This document shows positions 29,393 through 38,165 of a DNA stretch of 53,039 bases, in pieces. The position numbers and the translations under genes are program-made. The stretch lies in contig JACCWK010000132.1 in assembly GCA_013697655.1 (NCBI GenBank), positions 1-53,039 on the forward strand, in the 5' to 3' direction. The notes beneath the pieces were generated by a model. That model saw only the letters and a list, made by a program, of their open reading frames with translations, was not told the DNA's origin and searched no databases. This DNA comes from Nitrosospira sp. (lineage in GTDB: Bacteria; Pseudomonadota; Gammaproteobacteria; Burkholderiales; Nitrosomonadaceae). How positions within the stretch are numbered: position 1 is the first letter of the stretch; each line of letters starts with the position of its first letter.

Positions 29393-30436
29393 ATGAAAGC
29401 ACTTGTATACCATGGTCCAGGTAAACGTGGATTCGAAGACAAGCCAAAGCCCGTCATCGAGGCCTCTACTGATGCCATTGTCAAAATCTCGAAGACGACC
29501 ATTTGCGGAACAGATTTGCATATTCTGAAAGGAGACGTCCCCACCGTGAATCCAGGCCGGGTTCTGGGTCACGAGGGTGTCGGAATCATTGAACAGGTCG
29601 GTGCGAATGTTTCAACCTTCAGTGTTGGCGATCATGTCCTGATTTCGTGCATCACGTCTTGCGGTAAATGCATCAACTGCAAGAAAGGAATGTATTCACA
29701 TTGCAAAAACGGAGGCGGCTGGATACTGGGTAATCTGATTGACGGAACCCAAGCTGAGTATGTCCGGGTTCCATTCGCGGACAATAGTCTTTATGCCGTT
29801 CCTCCTGGTGCCGACGAAGAAGCACTCGTTATGTTAAGCGATATCTTGCCGACGGGCTTTGAATGCGGCGTCATCAACGGACAGGTCAAGCCCGGCGACA
29901 CCGTAGCCATTATCGGTGCCGGACCTATCGGGCTGGCGACATTGTTGACGGCACAGTTCTATTCACCTGCGGAAATTATGATGGTGGATATCGATGACAA
30001 CCGACTGGAGACATCGAAAAAGCTTGGCGCGACGCAGGTCATTAACAACAGCGATGGCAAAGCAGTTGAGAAGGTGATGGCACTAACCAACAGCAAAGGC
30101 GTAGACGTCGCGATAGAAGCGGTAGGAATACCGATGAGTTTCGATATCTGCCAAGCCATCGTCACAGCGGGGGGTCATATCGCGAACATTGGCGTGCATG
30201 GCAAGCCGGTTCAGTTGAATCTGGACAAACTGTGGTCTCAAAACATTACGCTCACGACACGTCTCGTCGATACGGTGACAATGCCCATGCTGATGAAAAC
30301 CGTGGCGTCAGGCAAAATCAAGCCAAGACAACTGATCACACACCATTTCAAGCTGGACGATATTATGAAAGCCTATGATACGTTTGGTGATGCGATGAAG
30401 GAACGCACATTGAAAGTAATTATCGTCAATCAGTAG
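29393..30436 (+). CDS. Zinc-dependent alcohol dehydrogenase, last codon altered by IS insertion
   Basis: A 347-residue medium-chain dehydrogenase. The catalytic zinc ligands are in TICGTDLHIL and GHEGVG; the structural zinc cysteines form CGKCINCKKGMYSHC; the NAD(P) fold is VAIIGAGPIGLATLL. It resembles the isopropanol/2,3-butanediol-type dehydrogenases often found next to Usp genes in oxygen-limited bacteria; substrate unproven. The IS4 element begins at 30431 inside the gene, so the final codons are AAT CAG TAG. Across the IS the frame would have read AAT GAA TAA, so only Glu to Gln at the last residue changed and the length stayed the same. Confidence 0.92.
   Translation: MKALVYHGPGKRGFEDKPKPVIEASTDAIVKISKTTICGTDLHILKGDVPTVNPGRVLGHEGVGIIEQVGANVSTFSVGDHVLISCITSCGKCINCKKGMYSHCKNGGGWILGNLIDGTQAEYVRVPFADNSLYAVPPGADEEALVMLSDILPTGFECGVINGQVKPGDTVAIIGAGPIGLATLLTAQFYSPAEIMMVDIDDNRLETSKKLGATQVINNSDGKAVEKVMALTNSKGVDVAIEAVGIPMSFDICQAIVTAGGHIANIGVHGKPVQLNLDKLWSQNITLTTRLVDTVTMPMLMKTVASGKIKPRQLITHHFKLDDIMKAYDTFGDAMKERTLKVIIVNQ
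30422..30430. repeat. Left target-site duplication of the IS4 element
   Basis: ATCGTCAAT here is repeated exactly at 31750-31758 on the other side of the element. It lies within the last codons of the alcohol dehydrogenase gene. A 9-bp duplication is within the range for IS4-family elements. Confidence 0.95.
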
Positions 30437-31749
30437 TGTCCGGAAATTTAGTTGAATAGATTCAGTTGGTTGTTGTTTTGCTGTGTGGTCATTTGCATCT
30501 CCGTATTTTTAAGTAATTGATCGAGCGTCGTTTTCTCGAAGAGAGTCAGGCTCAGGATTTGTAGAATTGTGTAAAGCGAAGCCTCGGTATTGAGCCGCTT
30601 TTTCACGATGGCGACCAAGACGTAAACCGTTATGGAGATCCATATTTGCGTCTTGACCGCATTCTCGGTGGTGCCGTAGAACCGCTTGATACGAAGATGC
30701 TGTTTGATCCACTTGAAGAATAGTTCGACCTGCCAGCGGCAACGATAAAGCTGAGCGATGGTCAGCGCAGGCAAGTCGAAGTTGTTGGTTAGAAATACCA
30801 GATCCTTGTCGTGTTCAGCATCGCAGAACTTGATGCGCCGCAGGTGCTGCGGGTAATCCTTGCTGGCCTTGGGAGCGGTCAATGCAATGGTCTGATCGCA
30901 ACGCAGTCCCGTGGATTTATCCACGGGGCGAGAGTAGACACGGCGAAAGAGCAGATTGGATTTGGCTCGCGTTACAAAAAACGCCTGCGCTGGATGCATG
31001 ACGAACCAGCGAGCGAAGTCGGTGAAGCCACGATCCATGATGTAAAAGCTGGCGGCTTCGAGTATCAGGATGTCGATCACATTGACCTCGTGCATCTTGC
31101 CGTCGCTGATGTAGATGAAGGTTGGAATATTGCCGCGCAGGTCGAGCAGCGTATGCATCTTGACGGCAGCTTTGGCCTGACGAAAGCGCGCCCAGGGGAA
31201 GACGCTCAAGCACAGGTCGATGGTCGTGGTATCGAGTGCGTAGACCGTCTGCTCCAGCTCCACCGCAAAGTGGTCGCTGGCGTAAAGTGTTCTGGCAGTC
31301 TGGATTAGGCTCATCGCGAAATCCGCATAGATGCGACAGTCGCGTTGCTCGTTGGCATCGGCCAGTGTGCTCTTGGCAATGTTGCCTCGTATGCCCAAGT
31401 GATAGAGCTTGGCTTGGTGAGCACACAGACAGGTTTCGATGTCGCGCAGACTTTCGCGGTAAGTCAGTTGCGCGAAGGCCATACAGAGAAATTGATCGAG
31501 ATGCGAAAACGTCTTGGCGGGATATTTGGACGGGTAACGCTGTACACAGCGGCGAAATGTGTGAAGGGGTAAATACTCCATGAGTTGTGCGAATACCAAT
31601 TCGCTTGAATGCATGATAAGAAACCGCGCGGAGAAACCCCCAGTTTCGCAAAATTCACATTCAAATCGATGACACCCCTAAACATACTATTTCACATTCC
31701 AGATCAACCTGTTATATAACCGTCTGGACAAAATTGCCGGACACTACTG
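30431..31749 (-). mobile_element. IS4-family insertion sequence, complete
   Basis: The left end CAGTAGTGTCCGGAAATTT and the complement of the right end CAGTAGTGTCCGGCAATTT match in 18 of 19 bases. Perfect 9-bp flanking repeats show that it inserted by simple transposition and has not moved since. The element is 1,319 bp, carries one full-length transposase on the minus strand and looks intact, so the insertion is probably recent. Confidence 0.95.
30448..31614 (-). CDS. IS4-family transposase
   Basis: A 388-residue DDE transposase with the DUF4372 N-terminal region (VFAQLMEYLPLHTFRRCVQRY). The catalytic residues are placed as in IS4: first Asp in YALDTTTIDL, second in IMDRGFTDF, and the YREK-type signature in YRCRWQVELFFKWIK. 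The frame is uninterrupted, consistent with an active enzyme. It ends 17 bases from the left inverted repeat, so nearly the whole IS is coding. Confidence 0.95.
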   Translation of the reverse strand: MHSSELVFAQLMEYLPLHTFRRCVQRYPSKYPAKTFSHLDQFLCMAFAQLTYRESLRDIETCLCAHQAKLYHLGIRGNIAKSTLADANEQRDCRIYADFAMSLIQTARTLYASDHFAVELEQTVYALDTTTIDLCLSVFPWARFRQAKAAVKMHTLLDLRGNIPTFIYISDGKMHEVNVIDILILEAASFYIMDRGFTDFARWFVMHPAQAFFVTRAKSNLLFRRVYSRPVDKSTGLRCDQTIALTAPKASKDYPQHLRRIKFCDAEHDKDLVFLTNNFDLPALTIAQLYRCRWQVELFFKWIKQHLRIKRFYGTTENAVKTQIWISITVYVLVAIVKKRLNTEASLYTILQILSLTLFEKTTLDQLLKNTEMQMTTQQNNNQLNLFN

Positions 31750-31758
31750 ATCGTCAAT
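31750..31758. repeat. Right target-site duplication of the IS4 element
   Basis: ATCGTCAAT, identical to 30422-30430. It is followed by GAATAA, which restores the original end of the alcohol dehydrogenase frame. Confidence 0.95.
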
Positions 31759-31839
31759 GAATAATAAGCTCGTAAGTCCCCGTGAGCACCGGTGCTGGCA
31801 AAATCTGGATTTATTCATAATGCCCAGCTCCGTCCGCGG

Positions 31840-31880
31840 CGTAGTCTTAGTACTACGTTCAAACCGGAGGACTTCGGTTT
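31840..31880. other. Two adjacent small hairpins between adh and hoxW
   Basis: CGTAGT/ACTACG (31840-31857) and AAACCG/CGGTTT (31861-31880) each form a 6-bp stem. They lie in the 240-base gap between the convergent adh and hoxW genes. Neither has a T-run, so a terminator role is only possible. No gene is seen in 31765-31998. Confidence 0.4.
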
Positions 31881-31998
31881 GCAACTGTTCGCTGTCGTTG
31901 CGCTGATGTTTTGGAAGCTCATGCGTAGATTGGTCTTAGCCGTAACTCATCGATCAGGGCTTTAGCAGACGATTTTTCCTTGCGTGAGAAGATTCTAT

Positions 31999-32496
31999 TT
32001 AGCGTGGAAGAACTGAGGAATCAAAAACTGTGACAAACTGCTCCCATTCTGGGAGACTGGATTTGGCACAAAGTTTTTGCAACAGTTCAAAGGCTGCCTC
32101 CAGATTTGCAGCCGCTTCTGAACTGAGTGGCTCTCCCAGTTCGAAGCTTTTTCCCCGAACCTTCAGAAAATAAGTGAGGGGCGGTTTTCCGTAGAGTTCC
32201 TGGTAAGCATGCAGCACCGCCATGGGACTCATGACGTGTGAAGTGTAGCTTGCATCTTTTTGCGGGCGGAGGCGCGAAAACGCATAGGGTGCCGTGCATG
32301 AAATGCTGGCGTCAATGAACAACACCCTTTCACGGTTTTGCAGATCGAGTGCATGCTCTACCTGGAGCTGGAAGTCGGTGAGCAATTCGAGATGCGGGAG
32401 GTTAAGCGTTTCCAGACGTTGTAACAACAAGGGTCCAAGCGCGTCATCGCCCCGGCTTGGGTTGCCGTAACCAAAGATCAGCAGTGGAGCCGTCAA
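31999..32496 (-). CDS. hoxW: Hydrogenase maturation endopeptidase
   Basis: A 165-residue HyaD/HycI-type protease that clips the C-terminal tail of the hydrogenase large subunit once nickel is in place. The nickel-sensing acidic residues are in GNPSRGDDALG and the second in FIDASIS. It starts with TTG at 32496 that overlaps the hoxH stop (TTGA), an unusual start but the only one that fits GYGNPSRGDD homology; AGGA lies close upstream. As the last gene of the hox set it is dedicated to HoxH. The position right after hoxH is typical for group 3d hydrogenases. Confidence 0.92.
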   Translation of the reverse strand: MTAPLLIFGYGNPSRGDDALGPLLLQRLETLNLPHLELLTDFQLQVEHALDLQNRERVLFIDASISCTAPYAFSRLRPQKDASYTSHVMSPMAVLHAYQELYGKPPLTYFLKVRGKSFELGEPLSSEAAANLEAAFELLQKLCAKSSLPEWEQFVTVFDSSVLPR

Positions 32497-33974
32497 GTCC
32501 TATACCGCCCGTCGGAATCCTTGATCAGGCGTTGTGTCATGACGCCTTCCGCATCTATCAGTTCCACTTCCAATGGCATCTTGCCGACGGCATGAGTAGC
32601 GCAGGAAAGACAGGGATCAAACGCGCGAATGGCCACTTCAATATAATTGAGCAAACCCTCGGTAAGCTGCTGGCCATCCAGATATTGCAGCGCCACCTGC
32701 CGTATCGCTTCGTTCATGGCCTGATTATTGTGAGTGGTGGCAACGATCAGATTGGCGCGTACGATCTGCTCGTCTTCATTGATGCGATAGTGATGGATCA
32801 GCGTGCCGCGCGGCGCCTCGATCACGCCCACCCCACGCAACTGCCGCTCCCCGGTGTTCAATAAGTCGTCGCTTAGCAGATCATCGTCATAGAGCAATTC
32901 CTCTATCGCTTCAGCGGCATGCAGCATCTCAATCATGCGCGCCCAGTGATAGGCAAGGGTGGCATGAGTCGCGCTGCCTCCGCCGAATTCCTTAAAAGTC
33001 TTTCGCTCCGCATCCGCCAGAGGCGTCGGTATGAAGTCACAGTTATTGATGCGCGCAAGTGGTCCCACCCGGTACCAGCCTTCTTCCCTACCATGCGAAC
33101 GTATGAAGGGAAATTTCATGTAAGACCAGGATTTCACTTCCTCATGGATGTAATCCCAATAGCGGCTGTAGTCCACATGATCGAAAATGGTTTGGCCATG
33201 TTCATCCCTGGCACGCAAGCCGCCATGGTATAGATCCATGGCCCCATCCTCGCGCACCAGGCTCATGAAGCTGGAGCGGTAAGAACCGAAGCCATTATAA
33301 AGATCCGCATGCTCACTGTAGATGGTCTTGATCAATTTCACGGCATCCAGGCTCCATCGGAGAACCTGGTCTATTTCCTTCAGCAGGTAATCGCGGTCAT
33401 CCTGCGACAGATTCCTGCTCATGCCGCCGGGAATCACGCCTGTGCCATGTACCCGTTTGCCGCTGGTGAGCCGGATGACCTCCTGGCCATACCTCCGTAA
33501 CGCAATACCCTGTCTGGCGATATCGGGAAAATCCGCCACGAGGCCAGCGATGTTGCGCTTCCCGGCATCCGCAGCAAAACCGAACAGCAGATCCGGCGAA
33601 GAGAGATGAAAAAAATGCAGGGCATGGGACTGCAATATCTGGCCCATGTGCATGAGGCGGCGCAGCTTTTCGGCAGCGGGAGGAGGCGTTCCTCCGACAA
33701 TCATATCCATAGCCTTCGAAGCCGCGAGATTATGGCTCACCGGGCAAATGCCGCAGAGACGCTGAACAAGTACCGGCACCTCGGTAAATGGCCGGCCTTG
33801 AATGAATTTCTCGAATCCGCGAAATTCGACAATATGGAACCGCGCCTGATGGACGCGGTTATCGGCATCGAGCAGCAGCGTGACCTTGCCATGGCCCTCC
33901 ACTCTGGTAACCGGCTCGATCACGACCCGTTGCAGGTTGTCAGGGTTGGCGGCGGTTTCCAGTTCAAAGGGCAT
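32493..33974 (-). CDS. hoxH: NAD-reducing/bidirectional [NiFe] hydrogenase large subunit
   Basis: The 493-residue catalytic subunit. The four nickel cysteines are in RLCGICPVSH (C74, C77) and DPCLSCATH (C455, C458); the L0 motif RVEGHGK is at about 24-30. The 32 residues after His461 (AVGKMPLEVELID...) are the tail expected to be removed by HoxW, typical of group 3d enzymes. It forms the hydrogenase module with HoxY in the cytoplasm. ATG 33974 is preceded by AGGA at 8 bases. It lies 20 bases after hoxY and overlaps hoxW. Confidence 0.97.
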   Translation of the reverse strand: MPFELETAANPDNLQRVVIEPVTRVEGHGKVTLLLDADNRVHQARFHIVEFRGFEKFIQGRPFTEVPVLVQRLCGICPVSHNLAASKAMDMIVGGTPPPAAEKLRRLMHMGQILQSHALHFFHLSSPDLLFGFAADAGKRNIAGLVADFPDIARQGIALRRYGQEVIRLTSGKRVHGTGVIPGGMSRNLSQDDRDYLLKEIDQVLRWSLDAVKLIKTIYSEHADLYNGFGSYRSSFMSLVREDGAMDLYHGGLRARDEHGQTIFDHVDYSRYWDYIHEEVKSWSYMKFPFIRSHGREEGWYRVGPLARINNCDFIPTPLADAERKTFKEFGGGSATHATLAYHWARMIEMLHAAEAIEELLYDDDLLSDDLLNTGERQLRGVGVIEAPRGTLIHHYRINEDEQIVRANLIVATTHNNQAMNEAIRQVALQYLDGQQLTEGLLNYIEVAIRAFDPCLSCATHAVGKMPLEVELIDAEGVMTQRLIKDSDGRYRT

Positions 33975-33994
33975 AAGATGATCCTAAAGATGCC

Positions 33995-34543
33995 TTAATC
34001 ATAGCGCAACATTTCGTAACTGAGCTTTGGTTCCCTGCCCTCTATCAGATCGGTGAGAAACTTCCAGATCGTGTCCGCGGACGGTGGGCAACCAGGCAGG
34101 AAGTAGTCCACTTTGACCACTTCGTAAATAGGGTACACTTTGTCGAACGGCAGCGGCAGTTCAGGGTCGTTGGGTATTTGGTTTCCTTCGAGGCCACCCT
34201 CGTACAAATATACTTCGCGAAAGCAATCCCATAAATCGATGTTGTTGCGCAGAGCGGGCACATTGCCGTCGATAGCGCATGCGCCGATCGCCACCAGCAC
34301 TTTGCAGTTATCGCGGAATTCCTTGAGCACACGAGCATTCTCGGCGTTACTTACGCCACCTTCAACGATGCCGATATCGCATGAGCCGCAATGCTTGATA
34401 TCGGTAAAAGGCGTGCGGTCGAACTCGATCATTCCAAGAAGATCAAATAGCTTTTCATCAATATCCAGCAGGGACATGTGGCAACCAAAACAGCCGGCCA
34501 GGGAACAGGTTGCAACCCGGATTTTCTTTTTCTCATCCATCAT
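33995..34543 (-). CDS. hoxY: Bidirectional hydrogenase small subunit
   Basis: A 182-residue small subunit carrying only the proximal [4Fe-4S] cluster: cysteines in AGCFGC (C18, C21), AIGACAIDG (C89) and LPGCPP (C152). There is no Tat signal or membrane anchor, so it is cytoplasmic as expected for Hox enzymes. Its start overlaps the end of hoxU by 11 bases; two successive ATG codons (34543 and 34540) are possible. Electrons would flow from HoxH through this cluster to HoxU/HoxF. Confidence 0.96.
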   Translation of the reverse strand: MMDEKKKIRVATCSLAGCFGCHMSLLDIDEKLFDLLGMIEFDRTPFTDIKHCGSCDIGIVEGGVSNAENARVLKEFRDNCKVLVAIGACAIDGNVPALRNNIDLWDCFREVYLYEGGLEGNQIPNDPELPLPFDKVYPIYEVVKVDYFLPGCPPSADTIWKFLTDLIEGREPKLSYEMLRYD

Positions 34544-35279
34544 CCGGCTCAGGTTTTATTTGTTCAATTAATTCCATCTGAACTTCACTGATTTTCTTGC
34601 GATCGAAGGTACGCTGCCCGATGGGTATCTTGTAGCCCTGGCGCTTGATGAGAATGGCGCCCGTGGGACAGACATGGGCAGCCTTGTCGGTTGCGGCGAA
34701 ATTGGTGTCACCCAATCGGCCGCTGGCCGAATTCACCACCAGGTGTGTGTCAATACCGCGGCCGGAAATTCCGAATACGTTCTTGCCGTCAACCTCGCGG
34801 CTGGCGCGAACGCACAATTCGCAAAGGATACAGCGGTTGAGGTCGAGAAAAATATCGGGATGCGAAGCATCCACCTTCCGTTGCGGATAGAAATGCGTGA
34901 AATGTGGACTCAGCATGTTCAGGTAATAGGCCGCCGCCTGCAACTGGCAATTACCCGACGCCTCGCATGCTGGACAGATATGGTTGCCCTCGACGAAGAG
35001 CATTTGCACGAGAGCCTTGCGATCATCGTTAAGCTCAGGCGTATCATTTGCCACCACCATATCCTCCACAGCCGGCATGGTACAGGACGTCATGTTGCGC
35101 CCGTTGACGCTTACGACGCACAGCTTGCAACTACCGTGTGGTTCGAACTCGGGATTATGGCAAAGATGAGGGATATAGATGCCAAATGCCATCGCGGCAT
35201 CCATGATGGTCTGGCCATCGACAAACGGCACGGTTTTTCCGTCGATCGTGATGGTTTTATTCATGGGAGATGCGCCCAT
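34533..35279 (-). CDS. hoxU: Bidirectional hydrogenase diaphorase subunit (Fe-S)
   Basis: A 248-residue NuoG-N-like protein. It carries a [2Fe-2S] site (CHNPEFEPHGSCKLC and a later Cys), the His-Cys3 [4Fe-4S] motif in HICPACEASGNCQ, and a further cluster motif CILCELC with a paired Cys in HVCPTGA. It passes electrons between HoxY and HoxF. ATG 35279 has AGGGA 6 bases upstream; ATG 35264 (MNKTITIDG) overlaps the hoxF stop as ATGA and fits homologues slightly better. Either choice leaves a tight overlap with hoxF. Confidence 0.96.
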   Translation of the reverse strand: MGASPMNKTITIDGKTVPFVDGQTIMDAAMAFGIYIPHLCHNPEFEPHGSCKLCVVSVNGRNMTSCTMPAVEDMVVANDTPELNDDRKALVQMLFVEGNHICPACEASGNCQLQAAAYYLNMLSPHFTHFYPQRKVDASHPDIFLDLNRCILCELCVRASREVDGKNVFGISGRGIDTHLVVNSASGRLGDTNFAATDKAAHVCPTGAILIKRQGYKIPIGQRTFDRKKISEVQMELIEQIKPEPDDG

Positions 35280-37054
35280 GGATCGTCCCTGCCACTAATC
35301 TTGCGCGCTGTTTCCAGCGCGCTGTCCAGGTCGAAAGCCGGTTCGAAGGCCAGGTTCTTCAGCTTTTTCTCGTAGGCGCCAGGAAACTTATCCAGCATAT
35401 CGAGAACCGGATTTGCCGCCGTATGTCCCAACCCGCAGTGACTCATCGTTCTCATGATATGGCCAAGATGCTTCAACTCTTCCAGATTGGAAGATGTACC
35501 GTTACCATTCGCCATTTTATCCACGATTTTTTTCTGCAGCTGGGTCCCCACTCGGCATGGGGTGCAGAAGCCGCAGCTTTCGTGGGCGAAGAAGTGGGCA
35601 TAATTCCGCACGACCTGCAATATGTCGCGCCCGCGCTTGAATATCGTGAACGCGCCCGCGGTAGGCAGATCCTCAAAGGAAATGCATCGTCCGAATTCCT
35701 TCCAGGAGATCAGAATGCCGGAGGGTCCGCCTATTTGAACCGCGTAGACATCCTCCCCGCCACAATCGTCGAGTATTTCTTTCACTGAGACGCCAAACGG
35801 GTATTCGTAAATACCCGGTCTCGCGCAGTCCCCGGAAATACTGAGTATCTTGCTGCCGCTGGACTGCCTGGTGCCCATCGCGGCGAACCATTTGCCGCCT
35901 TGCGCAGCGATTCTGGCGGCACAGGCGAAGGTTTCCACGTTATTCACCACAGTGGGTTGATGGAAGTAGCCATGCGCTGCCGGGAACGGCGGGCGATTGC
36001 GCGGGCGGCCGCGCTTGCCTTCCAGCGACTCGATTAACGCCGACTCTTCCCCGCAAATATAGGCACCGGCACCCAAATGAACTTCAATATCAAAATCAAA
36101 ACCGGTTACCCCCAGGATATCCCTGCCCAATAAGCCGGTCGCTCGCCGCCTTGCCAATATGCTTTCCAGCCTTTCCAGCAAGTAGCGGTACTCGCCGCGC
36201 AAATATAAAAATCCCTTCGCGGAACCCATTACCTTCGCGCCGATTGTCATGCCTTCAAATACCAGATCAGCATAACTGTTCAGCAGCACGCGATCCTTGA
36301 AAGTACCCGGCTCACCTTCGTCCGCATTGCACACGATGTAATGCGCCAATCCCGGAGATGCGCGGCATCCTGACCATTTTCTGGCGGTGGAAAAACCTGC
36401 GCCGCCACGCCCGCGCAGTCCGGATGTTTCCATCTCCCTCAGCGTCGCATCGGCGCCTCGTTCCAGCGCCGCTTTGATCGCAACACCGGGTTCAAGAGCA
36501 TCGCCCAGCAATACGTCAGCCCGGCGAATGTTGTCCTTGACCTCAAACAGTATGGGCGGCCAGCGAGAAATGGGTTCCTTGCTACGGATCAACTCCGCGA
36601 TCAGGTCAAGCCGATCTTGATCCAGATTAGTAAGCGGCCAGCCATTGACCAGTGCCGCTGGTCCCTGGTCGCACATGCCCGTGCAGGAAGTACGGTCGGC
36701 ACTTACGAGATTATCTTCCGACACCTTGCCCGGTTCCAGCCAGAGCTTGTTGCAGAAATACTGCATCAACTCCGGATTGCCCAGCATCTGATCGGTAACA
36801 TTATCTGAAAACAGGATGCGGTATTCGCCTGCCGGTTTGAGAGACAGGAAGGAATAGAAACCGGCCGCCCCTTCCACACTCACCCTTGGCAGCCCGAGGT
36901 GCCCGGCAATACAGGTGACGGCTTCGGGAGGAATAAAGTGAAAAGCTTCCTGCACATCGAGCAGAATTTGCAACAATCGGCTTGACTCACGTCCATGCCG
37001 TTCAAATATGGGCGCGAGCTGCTGTTCGATATCGGGAAACTCACAAGGCTCCAT
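35261..37054 (-). CDS. hoxF: Bidirectional hydrogenase diaphorase subunit (NuoE-NuoF fusion)
   Basis: A 597-residue fusion like HoxF of Ralstonia-type soluble hydrogenases. Residues about 1-155 are NuoE-like; the rest is NuoF-like with the FMN motif GRGGAGFSTARKW (about 215-227), GAGAYICGEESALIESLEG for NAD(H), and the [4Fe-4S] cysteines ESCGFCTPC plus C540. In the NuoE-like part only the second cysteine pair is kept (CTGMC, C124 and C128); at the first pair the sequence reads LFSDNVTDQM, so a canonical [2Fe-2S] site is not obvious. GGAAGAAG lies just before ATG 37054. There is no separate hoxE gene. Confidence 0.96.
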   Translation of the reverse strand: MEPCEFPDIEQQLAPIFERHGRESSRLLQILLDVQEAFHFIPPEAVTCIAGHLGLPRVSVEGAAGFYSFLSLKPAGEYRILFSDNVTDQMLGNPELMQYFCNKLWLEPGKVSEDNLVSADRTSCTGMCDQGPAALVNGWPLTNLDQDRLDLIAELIRSKEPISRWPPILFEVKDNIRRADVLLGDALEPGVAIKAALERGADATLREMETSGLRGRGGAGFSTARKWSGCRASPGLAHYIVCNADEGEPGTFKDRVLLNSYADLVFEGMTIGAKVMGSAKGFLYLRGEYRYLLERLESILARRRATGLLGRDILGVTGFDFDIEVHLGAGAYICGEESALIESLEGKRGRPRNRPPFPAAHGYFHQPTVVNNVETFACAARIAAQGGKWFAAMGTRQSSGSKILSISGDCARPGIYEYPFGVSVKEILDDCGGEDVYAVQIGGPSGILISWKEFGRCISFEDLPTAGAFTIFKRGRDILQVVRNYAHFFAHESCGFCTPCRVGTQLQKKIVDKMANGNGTSSNLEELKHLGHIMRTMSHCGLGHTAANPVLDMLDKFPGAYEKKLKNLAFEPAFDLDSALETARKISGRDDPWAHLP

Positions 37055-37160
37055 AAATCTTCTTCCTCATGGTAAACCTTCCTTCTGGTGGCCTGATGTT
37101 TAGCATATCCGTTGCGTTACAGCTACCGAGTGCATACGACAAAGAACTCTTATCTCATTA

Positions 37161-38165
37161 TTAGCATATTCTTGGAAGCGGATCATCCTCCAGCTCTTCC
37201 AGAATCCGCTCGCCACCCAGTTCGGTTTTTAATACCACGTGCGCGCGCCCCGAGTTGACACTACCAATGATCGCGGCATCGCGCCCTTGCGGTAGCGCTT
37301 GCAGCCGCGTCAGTGCTTCAGCCGCTTGCGATGCCTCCACGACCGCCACCACTCGCCCCTCGCAAGCCAGGAACATCGGATCGTAGCCCAGCATCTCGCA
37401 TACGGCCGTCACTTGTTCACGCACCGGAATCGCGGTTTGGGTCAGCCTCACCTCCAGACTGGTGGCCCGGCAAATTTCATGCAATACCGTGGCTAGTCCG
37501 CCCCGTGTCGGGTCGCGCATGAAACGCAAACCGGTAACGGATGCCAAGGCTTGCGTCAGGGGAAATACACTCGCAGCATCCGATAACAATGCACCGCTCA
37601 GACCAAACTGCTCGCGTGCCAGCATGACAGCAATACCGTGATCGCCCACCGGTCCGCTCACCAGAATTGCATCACCGGACTGCACGCGATTCAGTCCAAG
37701 TTGTATATGTCTGGGCCGGACACCAACGCCGGTAGTGGCAAGGTAGAGTCCGCCACCTTCACCACGCGGCAGTACTTTCGTATCGCCCGCCACCACAACC
37801 ACCCCCACTTCACTCGCAGCGTCCGCGAGGCTGGCGATAATACGTTCCAGCCGGGCGATGTCAAAACCTTCTTCGATGAATGCATTAAGCGTCAGATAGA
37901 GTGGCGTAGCACCCGATACCGCGAGATCATTCACGGTTCCATGCACTGCCAGCGAACCAATGGTGCCGCCCGGAAACTCCAGCGGCTGCACGGTAAATCC
38001 ATCCGTCGTTACCATCACCACGCCCTCCATTGCCGGCAATGCAACCGCATCCGCCTGCACATTGAGCAAAGGGTTGGCAAGATGGCGCGCGAACACGGTT
38101 TCGATCAACTCGCGCATGTAACTCCCGCCGTTGCCATGGGCGAGACGGATATGCGTATCATCCAT
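37161..38165 (-). CDS. hypE: Hydrogenase maturation protein HypE
   Basis: HypE dehydrates the thiocarboxamide on its own C-terminal cysteine to the thiocyanate that becomes the iron cyanide ligand. The 334-residue product ends in the required PRIC. Its N-terminal HGNGGSYMRELIE and the ATP-binding VVVVAGDTKVLPRG are typical. I chose ATG 38165, which overlaps hypF by 8 bases, over an upstream open extension with no homology. A 106-base gap to hoxF follows, the widest in the operon, and could hold an internal promoter. Confidence 0.96.
   Translation of the reverse strand: MDDTHIRLAHGNGGSYMRELIETVFARHLANPLLNVQADAVALPAMEGVVMVTTDGFTVQPLEFPGGTIGSLAVHGTVNDLAVSGATPLYLTLNAFIEEGFDIARLERIIASLADAASEVGVVVVAGDTKVLPRGEGGGLYLATTGVGVRPRHIQLGLNRVQSGDAILVSGPVGDHGIAVMLAREQFGLSGALLSDAASVFPLTQALASVTGLRFMRDPTRGGLATVLHEICRATSLEVRLTQTAIPVREQVTAVCEMLGYDPMFLACEGRVVAVVEASQAAEALTRLQALPQGRDAAIIGSVNSGRAHVVLKTELGGERILEELEDDPLPRIC

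Noticed and set aside
30811-31583. Plus-strand frames inside the IS4 element
   Set aside because: They are antisense to an intact transposase and have no homology.
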